Positions 49,025 through 57,729 of a stretch of 64,000 nt of DNA are shown piece after piece. A program made the translations under genes and the position numbers. Source of the stretch: JANXQG01 sp963719885 (GTDB lineage Bacteria > Planctomycetota > Planctomycetia > Pirellulales > Thermoguttaceae); contig CAVRDP010000007.1 in the NCBI GenBank assembly GCA_963719885.1, positions 124,001 to 188,000 of the forward strand. The letters run 5' to 3'. Numbering within the stretch: position 1 is the stretch's first letter; every line of letters begins with the position of its first letter. The notes beneath the pieces are model-generated. The model saw nothing but the letters and a program-made list of their open reading frames with translations, made no database searches and was not told where the DNA came from.

Positions 49025-49145
49025 GGGAGGCACGGAAGCCCAGGTTGTTGTTGCGGTTCCCAGGCTCGTTGTTGTTGCGGTTCGCCGAACGGCAGTTCCT
49101 GGCGTCGTTGTTCCAGCTCCCGCCCCGGTTCACGCGGTTCGAGCC
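49025..49145 (-). ncRNA. DGR template repeat (TR), copy B
   Basis: 121 bases, identical to TR A, with 13 AAC codons in the target frame. It overlaps the final 16 bases of the intact RT gene. Since this copy has the intact RT, it is the more likely active template. Confidence 0.95.
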
Positions 49146-50152
49146 TCCTTCGGACAAGACCCCTCGATGCTTTCAAGGACGCGGTGGCGGAACGTCATGC
49201 TTTCCGCCCGCCTCACGAACGCCAACAGCGGCTCGACGTGCCGGGCAACTTCCTCCTCCGTCCAGCGACCGCTCATGTAGTTGTCCTGGTACTGGGCCAT
49301 CTTGTGGCGGAAGCGGGTCCGGCTTCGGGCGGCCAGTCGGACTCGCCCGGGATACACGCGGTAGCCCAGGAAGGTCATCCCGCGAGAACATGCGTTCAAG
49401 CAAACCGGTTTCATCTCCAACTTGAGCGCACCGCCGAGAAACTGGGCGATCTCGTTGCCGAGTTGCCGCAGCCGCTGTTTCTGCGAGTCCCACACGACGA
49501 AGTCGTCCATGTAACGCACGTAGCAATGGCAGTGCATGGTCTCCTTCAGGTGATGATCGAGGATGGCCAGGTAGTGATTGGCAAAGAACTGGCTGGTGAG
49601 GTTCCCGATCGGTACGCCCCGGCCCGGCGACGCCGCGTGGCTGTTAATGACGCCGTCCAAAAGGGCCAGCAGCACGGGGTCCTTAAACCGGCGGCTAAGC
49701 AGCCCCTTCAGTACTTCGTGATGGATGCTGTCGAAGTATTTCCGCACGTCCATCTTCAAGTACCAGTCTCCGCGCCGGGAGAAGCAGGCTGCCCGAGCAA
49801 TGGCTCCGTCCAACCCCTTGCCTCTTGGGCAGGCGTAGCTGTCGTGGATCTGGTACGACTCGAAGTGAGGCTCCACGACGTTGATGATCGCGTGCTGCGC
49901 CACGCGGTCGCGGAAGGGGGCGACGCAGATCATTCGCTCCTTCGGGTCGTAGACCTTGAACGTCCGGTAGGGTGCCCAGGCCACGGAGGCGGAGAACAGT
50001 TTCTCGCGCAGGATACGCAGCCGCGCATCCAGATCGGCACGAAAGCGAAGGACCTCCGCCTTCGCCCGCTTGCCTCGGGAGGCTTTCCAAAACGCCAGCC
50101 GCAGGTTGTCGGCATTGGCAATGCGTTCGATAAGCTCACCCGCCCGTTTCAT
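49130..50152 (-). CDS. DGR reverse transcriptase, copy B (intact)
   Basis: 340 residues from ATG 50152 (MKRAGELIERIANADNLRLA). Reverse-transcriptase motifs in order: KVYDPKERMICVAPFRDRVA, KMDVRKYFDSIHHEVLKGLL (catalytic Asp), GRGVPIGNLTSQFFANHYLA (DGR-type [I/V/L]GxxxSQ), CYVRYMDDFVVWDSQKQRLR (YMDD) and CSRGMTFLGYRVYPGRVRLA. The size and the SQ motif separate it from group II intron and retron enzymes. It makes adenine-mutagenised cDNA of TR that replaces the VR of the target gene. It starts 17 bases inside the HRDC gene. Confidence 0.95.
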   Translation of the reverse strand: MKRAGELIERIANADNLRLAFWKASRGKRAKAEVLRFRADLDARLRILREKLFSASVAWAPYRTFKVYDPKERMICVAPFRDRVAQHAIINVVEPHFESYQIHDSYACPRGKGLDGAIARAACFSRRGDWYLKMDVRKYFDSIHHEVLKGLLSRRFKDPVLLALLDGVINSHAASPGRGVPIGNLTSQFFANHYLAILDHHLKETMHCHCYVRYMDDFVVWDSQKQRLRQLGNEIAQFLGGALKLEMKPVCLNACSRGMTFLGYRVYPGRVRLAARSRTRFRHKMAQYQDNYMSGRWTEEEVARHVEPLLAFVRRAESMTFRHRVLESIEGSCPKEARTA

Positions 50153-50608
50153 CTTTGTGCCCAATCCCTACTCGGACCACCGCGAGGAAAGCCTCCCCGT
50201 ACTTTTCGGCCTTGGCGTCCCCAAACCCGTTGATCGTCTTCAATTCGGCTATCGTGGCGGCGCGGTTCTTGGCCATCTCGGCCAGGTGTTCGTTGGTGCA
50301 GACGGCGTATACCGGGATCGCTTCCTTCGCAGCCAACTCCTTGCGGGCCTCCCGCAAGCGGACGAACACCCCAAAATCGTCCGCCAGAGGATCTCTTTGT
50401 AGTCCACACGCGCACGGCCCCCCGCTTTTCCCTCCGGTAATGGGCCGCTCAATAAATACTCCACGCAGAAGCACCAGCAGGGCGTGTCGCCGTTCTCGAC
50501 CAACTCCTTCTGCACGGAGACGGCGCGATTGGACCGCAGGAACCGGTTCAATTCCTCCTCCGCTCCCGTATCCCCCGTCGCCGGGATCGTAAATAACTTA
50601 AACTGCAT
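50136..50608 (-). pseudogene. HRDC-domain DGR accessory protein, copy B (one-base deletion)
   Basis: Same as copy A except for a missing base near 50386: the minus strand reads CTCTGGCGG where copy A has CTCTCGGCGG. The frame is lost after VDYKEIL, just before the HRDC domain (ELAAKEAIPVYAVC onwards), which remains open in another frame. Either a real defect, which intact copy A could complement, or an indel error. Confidence 0.8.
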
Positions 50609-50783
50609 TTCGCACTTTGCTCAGGTGAACAATACGCCGACCAAACTTCGCCAGGGCTTCGCCCTGGACCGAGGAACACCTTGTTCTGCACGGTTCACTC
50701 ACTCCGCCTGTGCTTGCCCGGCTACGGCCCGGCTGCGCTTCGGGCCTACGCTCGGACTGCGCAACCGGCTTCGCTCGCTCTCC

Positions 50784-51781
50784 TTACTTGTCCGCCGGAA
50801 CTTGGGAGGCACGGAAGCCCAGGATGCAGCTGCGGGACCCAGGCTCGAAGTCGCAGCGGGACGCCGAACGGCAGATCCTGGCGCCGGCGCCCAGCTCCCG
50901 CCCCGGATCACGCGGAAAGAGCCCGCCGAAGGCCCCGTTGGATCGTCCGTCGGCGACTTCGTATAGTAGTCCGCGCCATACCAATCCGCGCACCACTGCC
51001 AAGCGTTTCCGTGCATGTCGTAGAGCCCGAAGGCGTTGGGCTTGAACTTTCCTACGGGCGACGTGAACACGTAGCCGTCGCTGGCCTTGATTGTCCCCTT
51101 CCAGTCCGGGAACTTCGCCTTGGCCGTTGCGTCGGCCACGTTCGCCACCTTAGCCAGTGTCTCGGGATCGTCGCCGCTATAGTAGCGGGTTGTCGTCCCG
51201 GCCCGGCAGGCGTATTCCCACTCGGCCTCCGTAGGCAGTCGGTAGGTCTTGCCTTCTTTTTTGCTGAGCCATTTGCAGAAGGCCACTGCGTCGTTCCAGC
51301 TTACGTTGACCACCGGGTGCTCGTCGGTCTGCTCGAAACCCGCGTTCCGCCACGAATAATCCTTGTTGAAATCGAACGTCTTCTTCTCGGCGTCCCATCC
51401 ATAGGCCCCCGGATTGTCGCCCTTCTCCGCGTCCGTCTTGTAAGCCGAATCCTTGACGAACTGGCGGAACTGGCCCCGCGTCACATGATATGTGCCCAGG
51501 TAGAATGGCTTGGTAATCCGCACCCGGTGCTGCGGATGCTCGTCCTTGAAGAAATCCGCCGTGAGAAAATCCATGCCGTAGTTCTTCTTGAAGAAGGCAG
51601 CCGTTTCCTCCGCCGACTCACCGCTGCCCATCTTGAACTCGCCCGCCGGGATGAGAACGAGTTCCATCTTCACCCCACCGCCCAAGTCTACCGCAACCTT
51701 CTTTGGCGGCTCTTTCGGCTCGCTGAAAGCGGTCCCCGCCATTGCGAAAAGCACGATGCACCCAATCAGGACGTTTCTCAT
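50784..51781 (-). CDS. DGR target protein, FGE / C-type-lectin fold (copy B, frameshift inside VR)
   Basis: From ATG 51781, same signal peptide and FGE core as copy A; here the core stays in frame through GNAWQWCADWYGADYYTKSP. A one-base deletion inside the VR, at a template-adenine codon near 50891-50893, shifts the last ~40 residues; with it restored the gene is 999 bases and ends SQVPADK. As it stands the frame reads on to 50699. Core differences from copy A are few (K/E and N/D). Exported by the signal peptide; the binding face is determined by the VR. Confidence 0.9.
50804..50923 (-). other. DGR variable repeat (VR), copy B
   Basis: 120 bases. Compared with TR, 21 adenines are substituted and one is deleted (22 of 30 touched); one non-adenine change (G to T) sits at the sixth base, at the 5' boundary. 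It differs from VR A at most template-adenine codons, for example AAC codons read TTC, ATC, GCC, TGC and AGC here. Confidence 0.95.
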
Positions 51782-51941
51782 AACGTGTCCTCCCATGAGA
51801 GATTTTACTGGCCTGGCGATGCTCGCGCCGAACCACGATGGCGAATGGACCCTGCCGAATGGTAGGAATCTTGAGCAAACGCAACTCGCCCTGATTTTAT
51901 CGCGGACGCCGGACACTGGGAAGAGTCCCTGGAAAAGCCGC

Positions 51942-53699
51942 CTATTGGGCGGCGGCAAGCCGACGTGCGGCCCGCTTCCGGCGACGACGGGCCTGGGCTT
52001 CACGGGATTCTTCTTCCCGCTGTTCCAGGCAATGTTCGGGATGAGCGGCCAGCCAGCGATCTGGCAGCAGAGCTTCCAAGGCGGCGGTGTCGCCAGGGGC
52101 AATGGCTGCAATCCGACGCAGCACGTCGGTCAGATAGGGCCACACGTCCACACAGTTTCGCCGGGCACTTTGCACCAGGGTGTAGAGCGTTGCCGCCGTC
52201 TTGCCGCCGTGCTCGCTTCCGAAAAACAGGTAGTTCTTGCGACCGATGGCGACAGGTCGCAGAAGCCGCTCAATCACATTATTGTCTATTGGAATGTTCC
52301 CGTCGCTGGTATACCGCACGAAGGCATCCCAACGGTTCAGCACGTAGTCGATCGCCTCGGCCAGTTTCGCCGTGGGCCGCAACGTGGGCCGCACTTCATC
52401 GAAGCGGGCCTTCATCTTCGCCAGGATCGGCAACGCTTCCGCCTGGCGTAATGCGCGGCGATCCTCCGGCGACATCTCCTTCGCACGGTCTTCGATGTCG
52501 TAAAGCTGCTGCGTCCAGATCATGGCCTCGTGGACCAGCGGGTGGCTGGTCGCCGGAATCGCTTCCTCGAAGCCCCGCCGACCGTGCGCCCAACACGCCA
52601 CGTCCACAAGGCGACCTGCCGCCTCGCGCACGAGCGAAGTGTAGACGATGTAGCCGTCCGTTTGAAGATAACCACGATAATCGGCCAAGACTTCCCTTGG
52701 CCCATCGCGACTGCGGCTGGGTCGGAAATCGTAGAATACAAACCGATGGTCAGCATCCCCGGCGTAACCGCTGAGGTATCCCGTGATCGCCTTGCCGTTG
52801 CCCGGCTTGAGCATCTTCACCTCCGTTTCGTCGGCGTTGATGACGATGCTGGCAAGCACGCGCTGATGGATCAACCGTTCCAAAGGCCGCAAAGCCTGGG
52901 CCGTCCGACTCAACAGCCCGCAGAGCAGTGCCCGCGACAGCCATCGTTTCAGTGGACCCAGCAGCAGTTCCTGCTGCCGATAGACCGGCAAGTGGTGCAG
53001 GAACTTCCAGGTCACCAGCGAAGCCAGGATGCTCGGCCCGAAGGGGCTTTTCTCCACGGCCTGCGGCGGCCTCTCTGTGGTCTGCATCTGCGAGCCGTCG
53101 TGGCAGTGGGAACAACCGTAGGTGTACCGCACCTCTTCGACCACATATATCTTTGCCTCTTCGATCTCCGCCCGCTTCGTGATGTGGGTGTGAATGATGA
53201 CCCGCTCGGCCCCACAGCAACCGCAAGGCAATTCCTCCGGTGGCAACGGATACTTGGTCTGCCGGTGTTCCCAGAACTGCGGGAACTCGATCCTCGGTCG
53301 TCGTGGCTTTCGCTTGGCCCGAGGCAGCGGCGAGTCCGCATTGGTGTCTGGCTGAGTGGTCTCCTGTTTGGTATCCAGTCCCTCGACGGCTTCGGGCACG
53401 AAGAGCAACGTCTGGTCGGGCGAGGGAGCGTACCGCTCGCGGCGTTGGCCGAACATCGCCCGCTTGAAGAATCGCAGTTGCTCAGCGGCCTTCGCCAGTT
53501 GCTCCTGGTATGTGGCAGCCATCTCTTGTTGCTGCGCAATGACCGTCGCCTGATGTGCGATGGTCTCCTGCTGCTGGGCAATGACGGCCTGCTGATCCGC
53601 AGTTGTCTGCTCCAGATCACGAATCCGTTGCTGGCAGGTCGCCAGTTGATCGGCAAGAGATGGACATCCTTCTTCCATGCACAGTGATACGCTGGACAC
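51942..53699 (-). CDS. tnpC: IS66-family DDE transposase TnpC (copy B)
   Basis: 585 residues, intact, same domains as copy A: glutamine-rich zipper, Cys-rich zinc region, DDE core (NADETEVKML, LQTDGYIVY, NNVIERLLRPV). Residue differences from copy A include I for M in the zipper, D for N in RSRDGPREVL and C for R near the C-terminus. Both copies could supply transposase. Confidence 0.95.
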   Translation of the reverse strand: MSSVSLCMEEGCPSLADQLATCQQRIRDLEQTTADQQAVIAQQQETIAHQATVIAQQQEMAATYQEQLAKAAEQLRFFKRAMFGQRRERYAPSPDQTLLFVPEAVEGLDTKQETTQPDTNADSPLPRAKRKPRRPRIEFPQFWEHRQTKYPLPPEELPCGCCGAERVIIHTHITKRAEIEEAKIYVVEEVRYTYGCSHCHDGSQMQTTERPPQAVEKSPFGPSILASLVTWKFLHHLPVYRQQELLLGPLKRWLSRALLCGLLSRTAQALRPLERLIHQRVLASIVINADETEVKMLKPGNGKAITGYLSGYAGDADHRFVFYDFRPSRSRDGPREVLADYRGYLQTDGYIVYTSLVREAAGRLVDVACWAHGRRGFEEAIPATSHPLVHEAMIWTQQLYDIEDRAKEMSPEDRRALRQAEALPILAKMKARFDEVRPTLRPTAKLAEAIDYVLNRWDAFVRYTSDGNIPIDNNVIERLLRPVAIGRKNYLFFGSEHGGKTAATLYTLVQSARRNCVDVWPYLTDVLRRIAAIAPGDTAALEALLPDRWLAAHPEHCLEQREEESREAQARRRRKRAARRLAAAQ

Positions 53700-53743
53700 A
53701 GCGATTTGGTTCTGTCGGTATCAAAATTTTTTTCGGGGTGGCG

Positions 53744-54118
53744 TCATGCACGACGCCATCGCGGACGACGCCGCACACTCGCCAAGTCGATGCCTTCCAA
53801 GATCAGCGTCAGATCGCTCACTCGCATCTCGATTCCGGCAGGCGAAGTCGATCCGTCCTCACACACAGTCCTCGCAGCCTTCGGTACTTCAAAGGTTCCG
53901 CCTTCCAATCGCTTGTACCAAATGACGAGGCCGTCGCCCGCAAACCACAACACCTTCACGCGGTCGCCACGGCGGTTGAAAAAGAGAAACAGATCGCCCG
54001 ACTCTACCTGCTGGCCCAATTCTCGCTCCACGACTCCAACCAGTCCCTCGAACGACTTTCGCATATCGGTCGCGCCGGTCTTGGCGAACACCCGCAGGGA
54101 CGAAGGCAATGTCAGCAT
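53744..54118 (-). CDS. tnpB: IS66-family accessory protein TnpB (copy B)
   Basis: 124 residues, identical in protein sequence to copy A, IS66 Orf2-like (FRRGDRVKVLWF-type core: FLFFNRRGDRVKVLWFAGD). Overlaps tnpA by 7 bases. Confidence 0.95.
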   Translation of the reverse strand: MLTLPSSLRVFAKTGATDMRKSFEGLVGVVERELGQQVESGDLFLFFNRRGDRVKVLWFAGDGLVIWYKRLEGGTFEVPKAARTVCEDGSTSPAGIEMRVSDLTLILEGIDLASVRRRPRWRRA

Positions 54119-54471
54119 GGTCGTGTCCTTCGTGTTGCCGGGGCCGCCGAAAGAGCAGCCACCACCGCACCGATCGTCTGAGCGTCACAGCCTTGAACCC
54201 GCAGCACGACGCCGCCGGGCCACTGGACTTCCAGCCTTCCCATGTCGGCCTTGGGGTCACTGACGATCTGCACGGGAACCAGGGCCTGGTTCGCCGATCC
54301 CCGTTCGATTCCGCACCGGGATCGCCGCAGCCGCCGTTTCCAGGCATGAAACGAGGCTGGAGCCAGCCCCTCGCTGGAGCAGAACCCCAGAATGCTCTCC
54401 CCACTCGCCTGCTGACGCCCAATAACTTCCCGCCAATACCGCCGCCGATCTGCACTCCTGGCCTTCGCCAT
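54112..54471 (-). CDS. tnpA: IS66-family accessory protein TnpA (copy B)
   Basis: 119 residues, same as copy A, 89 bases inside the transposon end at 54560. Helix-turn-helix-like N-terminus typical of IS66 OrfA. Confidence 0.9.
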   Translation of the reverse strand: MAKARSADRRRYWREVIGRQQASGESILGFCSSEGLAPASFHAWKRRLRRSRCGIERGSANQALVPVQIVSDPKADMGRLEVQWPGGVVLRVQGCDAQTIGAVVAALSAAPATRRTRPC

Positions 54472-54560
54472 CGCTTGGTCCTCTGAATGTCGCTGGATGA
54501 ATCGTACCCACGCATTCAGCCTACCACGGGCCGCAAGGCTGTCGATTTATTGACGTTTAC

Positions 54561-54568
54561 CTTTCGCC
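54561..54568. repeat. Target-site duplication, transposon B (right)
   Basis: CTTTCGCC, exact copy of 48733-48740. Confidence 0.95.
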
Positions 54569-55433
54569 GACGCACCTCGTCGATCACGTCTTCGGCAGTA
54601 CGAGGGAAGCGGGCTTGGGTGTAAACCGATCCCACATACGCCATCTGTTTTTTCCCGGGGCGCTCCCCGCTGCTTTTCTCTTGCCCCGCCAAACGCTCGA
54701 CCGGAGGCGAAGAAGGCGCCTCTTCCTCGACAGCCGTGATTCCTGCCGTTTCCGCGCCTGCGGCATTTCCTCCCTTTTCTCCCACCCCAGCTTCAGACTC
54801 TGCTCGCAACCGCGCCGCCAACGTCCGCCGCATGGGCACACCCTTGCCATCGGCCGTTATCACCAGCAGTTCCTCCTCTTCTTCGGCAGGAGGAACCGCT
54901 TCGCCGCGAAAGTCGTCCACGTACTGCGACATCTCGCGACTCATGTGCTCCGCCGTGCGAACACTCACCGTGGTCCCCAACCAGGCACGGAGCGACTCCA
55001 CCGATCCCCCAAAGGCGTCCTGGATGCACAACCGCTGCAACCAGTCCTCCAGAACATAGGAATTCTCTCCAGCGGGCAATCCCAAGGTCGCGTCCAGGGG
55101 CGACCATCCAATCGCTTGGCCTTCCCGAGTCCCGTAGACTCGGCGGCCGATCAGCAATTCCCCGAAAATCGACAAGTACCGCTTCTCATGCGGCTCGGGC
55201 AGGCGCGCCAACGTCTCCCCTTCCCGTTCTACGGTCTCTCCCCGATCCCCATCCCCATGGGCCTCCACGAAGGACCGTAAAAACTCCAGGCACATGGTCA
55301 TAGCTCGCGGAAACATCCCGCGTTCCACTTCGTCGAGGCGTCGCCCTTCGCTCAGCGCTTGCTTCAAAAACTCGTGCATCCGCTCAAATTGCTCTTGGGC
55401 CTTGAAAATATCCAGTTCTTTTGTTGAAATCAT
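54561..55433 (-). pseudogene. ISKra4 transposase, N-terminal part
   Basis: ATG 55433 (MISTKELDIFKAQEQFERMH). Contains EKRYLSIFGELLIGRRVYGT, the Zn-independent N-terminal region LGLPAGENSYVLEDWLQRLC, and the DDE strand ELLVITADGKGVPMRR. It runs to GSVYTQARFPRTAEDVIDEV, then RRRK where transposon B begins; the reading frame resumes exactly at 48740 when transposon B and one CTTTCGCC copy are removed. Confidence 0.88.
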
Positions 55434-55582
55434 AGTTGGACCTCTGCTAGCAGAATTTGTGGAAACATGAATTACTCACCTGTTAGCATGAGGTCTTTTT
55501 CTTCTGCTATCAAGCCCTCCTCCCCCGCCGTAAGTCCTTGTCCTACAATGCTCTTAGCGCTAGAGGAAGGCGAGTCACTGCC

Positions 55583-55835
55583 CCGCCAACCTGATTCACC
55601 ATCCAGGCAAGCTGGATGGGGTCTTGGCGTGAATGGCCTTAGACTTTAGCCCGCCAACCTGATTCACCATCCAGGCAAGCTGGATGGGGTCTTGGCGTGA
55701 ATGGCCTTAGACTTTAGCCCGCCAACCTGATTCACCATCCAGGCAAGCTGGATGGGGTCTTGGCGTGAATTACCGTAGACTTTAGCGCGTCAACCTGATT
55801 CACCATCCAGGCAAGCTGGATGGGGTCTTCGGTCC
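55583..55835 (+). repeat. REP palindrome array, continuation (4 units)
   Basis: Units at about 55590, 55658, 55726 and 55794, in phase with those ending at 48000, so the pre-insertion array had eight 68-base units. The first 8 bases (CCGCCAAC) are the ISKra4 target duplication. The third unit has diverged (GAATTACCGTAGAC). Confidence 0.9.
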
Positions 55836-55869
55836 CGCAGGTTGAAGTGGCGCTGTCCAATTACCCGAT

Positions 55870-57225
55870 ATGACCCATTCCAAAACGACTCGTCGCGATT
55901 TCCTCAGCCGCTGTGCGGCCGTTTCGGCGGCCGCGGCGCTTTCCCCCGAGATCGCCTCTCCCGCGTCCGCAGGCGAAGGGAAGCCCAAGGTCGACTATCG
56001 CACTTTGCTCGCTGATCCCGTCCGCGAGTTGCTGCGCAGCCGCGGGGAAAAACCGAGCCTCGACAAGATCCTTTCGTTGTATCCCCGCACCACCGGGGAG
56101 CCCGCGTTCGATCCGAAACTCATCGCCGCCGGCGCGGCGAAGATCGAAACCAACCCGCCCATCAACACGGGCCACCCCTTGCTGGACCTCTCGGTCAAGA
56201 CGGGGCTCGCGCACATCGACGCCACCTTTCGCGGCGACCATCCCAAGTACGGCGCGGGGACCTACGCGCAGGAAGTGCACGACGGCTTTCCGCCCACGAT
56301 CATCGCCGCGGTCGACGCGCTTTCGGCTTGGGGCATCCACGGCCGCGCAGCCCAATTGTTCCGCTATTGGCTCCTGCACTTCGTCAAAGCCGACGGTACG
56401 ATCAACTACTACGGTCCGTCGATCGCCGAGTACGGCCAGCTCCTGCACACGGCCGCCTTGCTGGACGAGCGGGCCGGTCCGGCGGGCTGGTGGAACGACG
56501 GTTTCAAGCCGCTGGAGCGGATCGCCGAGTTGCTGCTTCGGCTTCGCGCCGCGGCCGTGAAAGCGGACGGATTGATCGCCGGCGGGCCGGAGGCCGACAT
56601 GAAAGACCGGGTGGCGAAGTACTTCCACAACAACGCCTGGGTGGTCAAGGGCCTGCGGCGCTGGGCCGACCTCTGCCAGCGCCGCCAGGCCTCGCCCACG
56701 ACGCCGCCGGCCGAGTCGCGAAGAGTTGCCGCGGCGTTGGCGGAAGACACTCTTCGCGCCATCCGGCACACCTGGCCTGCCGATCCGTGGGAGTGGTGGC
56801 TGCCTGCGCAGGTCGAGCGTCTGCAGCCGCCCTCGCCCTTTACCTCCCTGGTGCAATGGGACGAATCGGCCTACACCAACTATCGCTATTGGCCCGAATT
56901 GCTTTCCAGCGGCCTCCTGCCGGCGGAGATGGGCAATCGGATCGTGGAATCGCGGCTCTCGGCGGGCGGGCAATTCTGCGGCATGACCCGCTGGTCGGAC
57001 TGCCTGGACGACTGGCCCCTGGCCGATTACCTGTACGGCCTCTGGTCGCTGGGGCGGAAAAACGATTTCCTCCTAACCCTCTACGGGCACACCGCCTACT
57101 CGCAGGCCGAAGGTCATCTGACGGCCTATGAATCGGTGACATTCCCGCCGGGCAGGAAACATGCCGACTATTGCCTGCCCTGTCAACTCGTGGCGGCCCG
57201 CGCCGCCCGACTGCTGGTGAAATGA
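55870..57225 (+). CDS. Tat-exported protein, probable (alpha/alpha) toroid
   Basis: 451 residues from ATG 55870. Twin-arginine signal TTRRDFLSRCAAVSAAAAL. The body is helical with many Trp and His-containing motifs: NTGHPLLDLSVKTGLAHIDA, DGTINYYGPSIAEYGQLLHT, NDGFKPLERIAELLLRLRAA, YFHNNAWVVKGLRRWADLCQ, GGQFCGMTRWSDCLDDWPLA. Helix pairs with aromatic residues suggest a glycosidase-like toroid, but I cannot assign a family. Intact; flanked on both sides by REP arrays. Confidence 0.75.
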   Translation: MTHSKTTRRDFLSRCAAVSAAAALSPEIASPASAGEGKPKVDYRTLLADPVRELLRSRGEKPSLDKILSLYPRTTGEPAFDPKLIAAGAAKIETNPPINTGHPLLDLSVKTGLAHIDATFRGDHPKYGAGTYAQEVHDGFPPTIIAAVDALSAWGIHGRAAQLFRYWLLHFVKADGTINYYGPSIAEYGQLLHTAALLDERAGPAGWWNDGFKPLERIAELLLRLRAAAVKADGLIAGGPEADMKDRVAKYFHNNAWVVKGLRRWADLCQRRQASPTTPPAESRRVAAALAEDTLRAIRHTWPADPWEWWLPAQVERLQPPSPFTSLVQWDESAYTNYRYWPELLSSGLLPAEMGNRIVESRLSAGGQFCGMTRWSDCLDDWPLADYLYGLWSLGRKNDFLLTLYGHTAYSQAEGHLTAYESVTFPPGRKHADYCLPCQLVAARAARLLVK

Positions 57226-57312
57226 CGAAACGCGTCTTGCTCGCTTGCGCGTCGGGCTTCCAATGCCGACTCCCGCCGCGCATAATAGTAACCGTGATTG
57301 TTTGTGGAATCG

Positions 57313-57660
57313 AGGAGCAGACCCCATCCAGCTTGCCTGGATGGTGAAACAGGTTGAGCAGCTAAGCGCAGACCGGCGCCGCAAGCCAGGCCCCATCCAG
57401 CTTGCCTGGATGGTGAAACAGGTTGAGCAGCTAAGCGCAGACCGGCGCCGCAAGCCAGGCCCCATCCAGCTTGCCTGGATGGTGAAACAGGTTGAGCAGC
57501 TAAGCGCAGACCGGCGCCGCAAGCCAGACCCCATCCAGCTTGCCTGGATGGTGAAACAGGTTGAGCAGCTAAGCGCAGACCGGCGCCGCAAGCCAGGCCC
57601 CATCCAGCTTGTCTGGATGGTGAATCAGGTTGGGCAGCTAACCGCAAACCGCCGCCACAA
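57313..57660 (-). repeat. REP palindrome array, second block (5 units, 69 bp)
   Basis: Palindromes begin near 57322, 57391, 57460, 57529 and 57598; 69-base period; same orientation as the array left of the RAYT gene but with a variant tail (GTGAAACAGGTTGAGCAGCT). The last unit is most like the 40.8-kb array. Confidence 0.88.
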
Positions 57661-57671
57661 ACCAGACCCCA

Positions 57672-57729
57672 TAGCGAATATGATATGGGTGCAATCCACC
57701 GTAGCGCGGCCCAAGCCAAGGCAACCTGA
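57672..57729 (+). pseudogene. RAYT transposase 3' scar
   Basis: 58 bases matching 47675-47732 with one visible mismatch (CCACC versus CCGCC), covering the last codons and stop of the RAYT gene. It lies between oppositely oriented REP blocks, as in the full locus, but the gene body is missing: an internal-deletion derivative. Confidence 0.85.

Larger units (their letters stand above)
48741..54560 (-). mobile_element. IS66-family transposon carrying a diversity-generating retroelement, copy B
   Basis: 5820 bp, inverted relative to copy A and 1.2 kb from it. Same termini, same gene order, same TR; interrupts the ISKra4 transposase and is flanked by CTTTCGCC. The length difference of 3 bases from copy A is explained by four small indels (target gene 2, HRDC 1, RT 1, and minus 1 between target gene and HRDC). 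Apart from the VR the two copies differ at only a few tens of positions at most by eye. Confidence 0.95.
48001..55582 (-). mobile_element. ISKra4-family insertion sequence, split by transposon B
   Basis: Ends GGCAGCAACTCGC (48001) and, reverse complement of the right side, GGCAGTGACTCGC (55582) match at 11 of 13 bases; the flanks carry the 8-base duplication CCGCCAAC. Removing transposon B and one of its duplications leaves 1754 bp with one transposase frame. It sits inside the right REP array. Confidence 0.8.

Noticed and set aside
48866..50233. Long frame antisense to the DGR reverse transcriptase
   Set aside because: A high-GC shadow frame; the real RT motifs are on the other strand. The same holds for long antisense frames over tnpC, the FGE genes and the Ig-repeat and autotransporter genes.
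41718..54568. The large inverted repeat as an assembly chimera
   Set aside because: Each arm ends at a transposon terminus with its own different 8-base duplication, the arms differ in VR and scattered bases, and the sequences between and outside are coherent.
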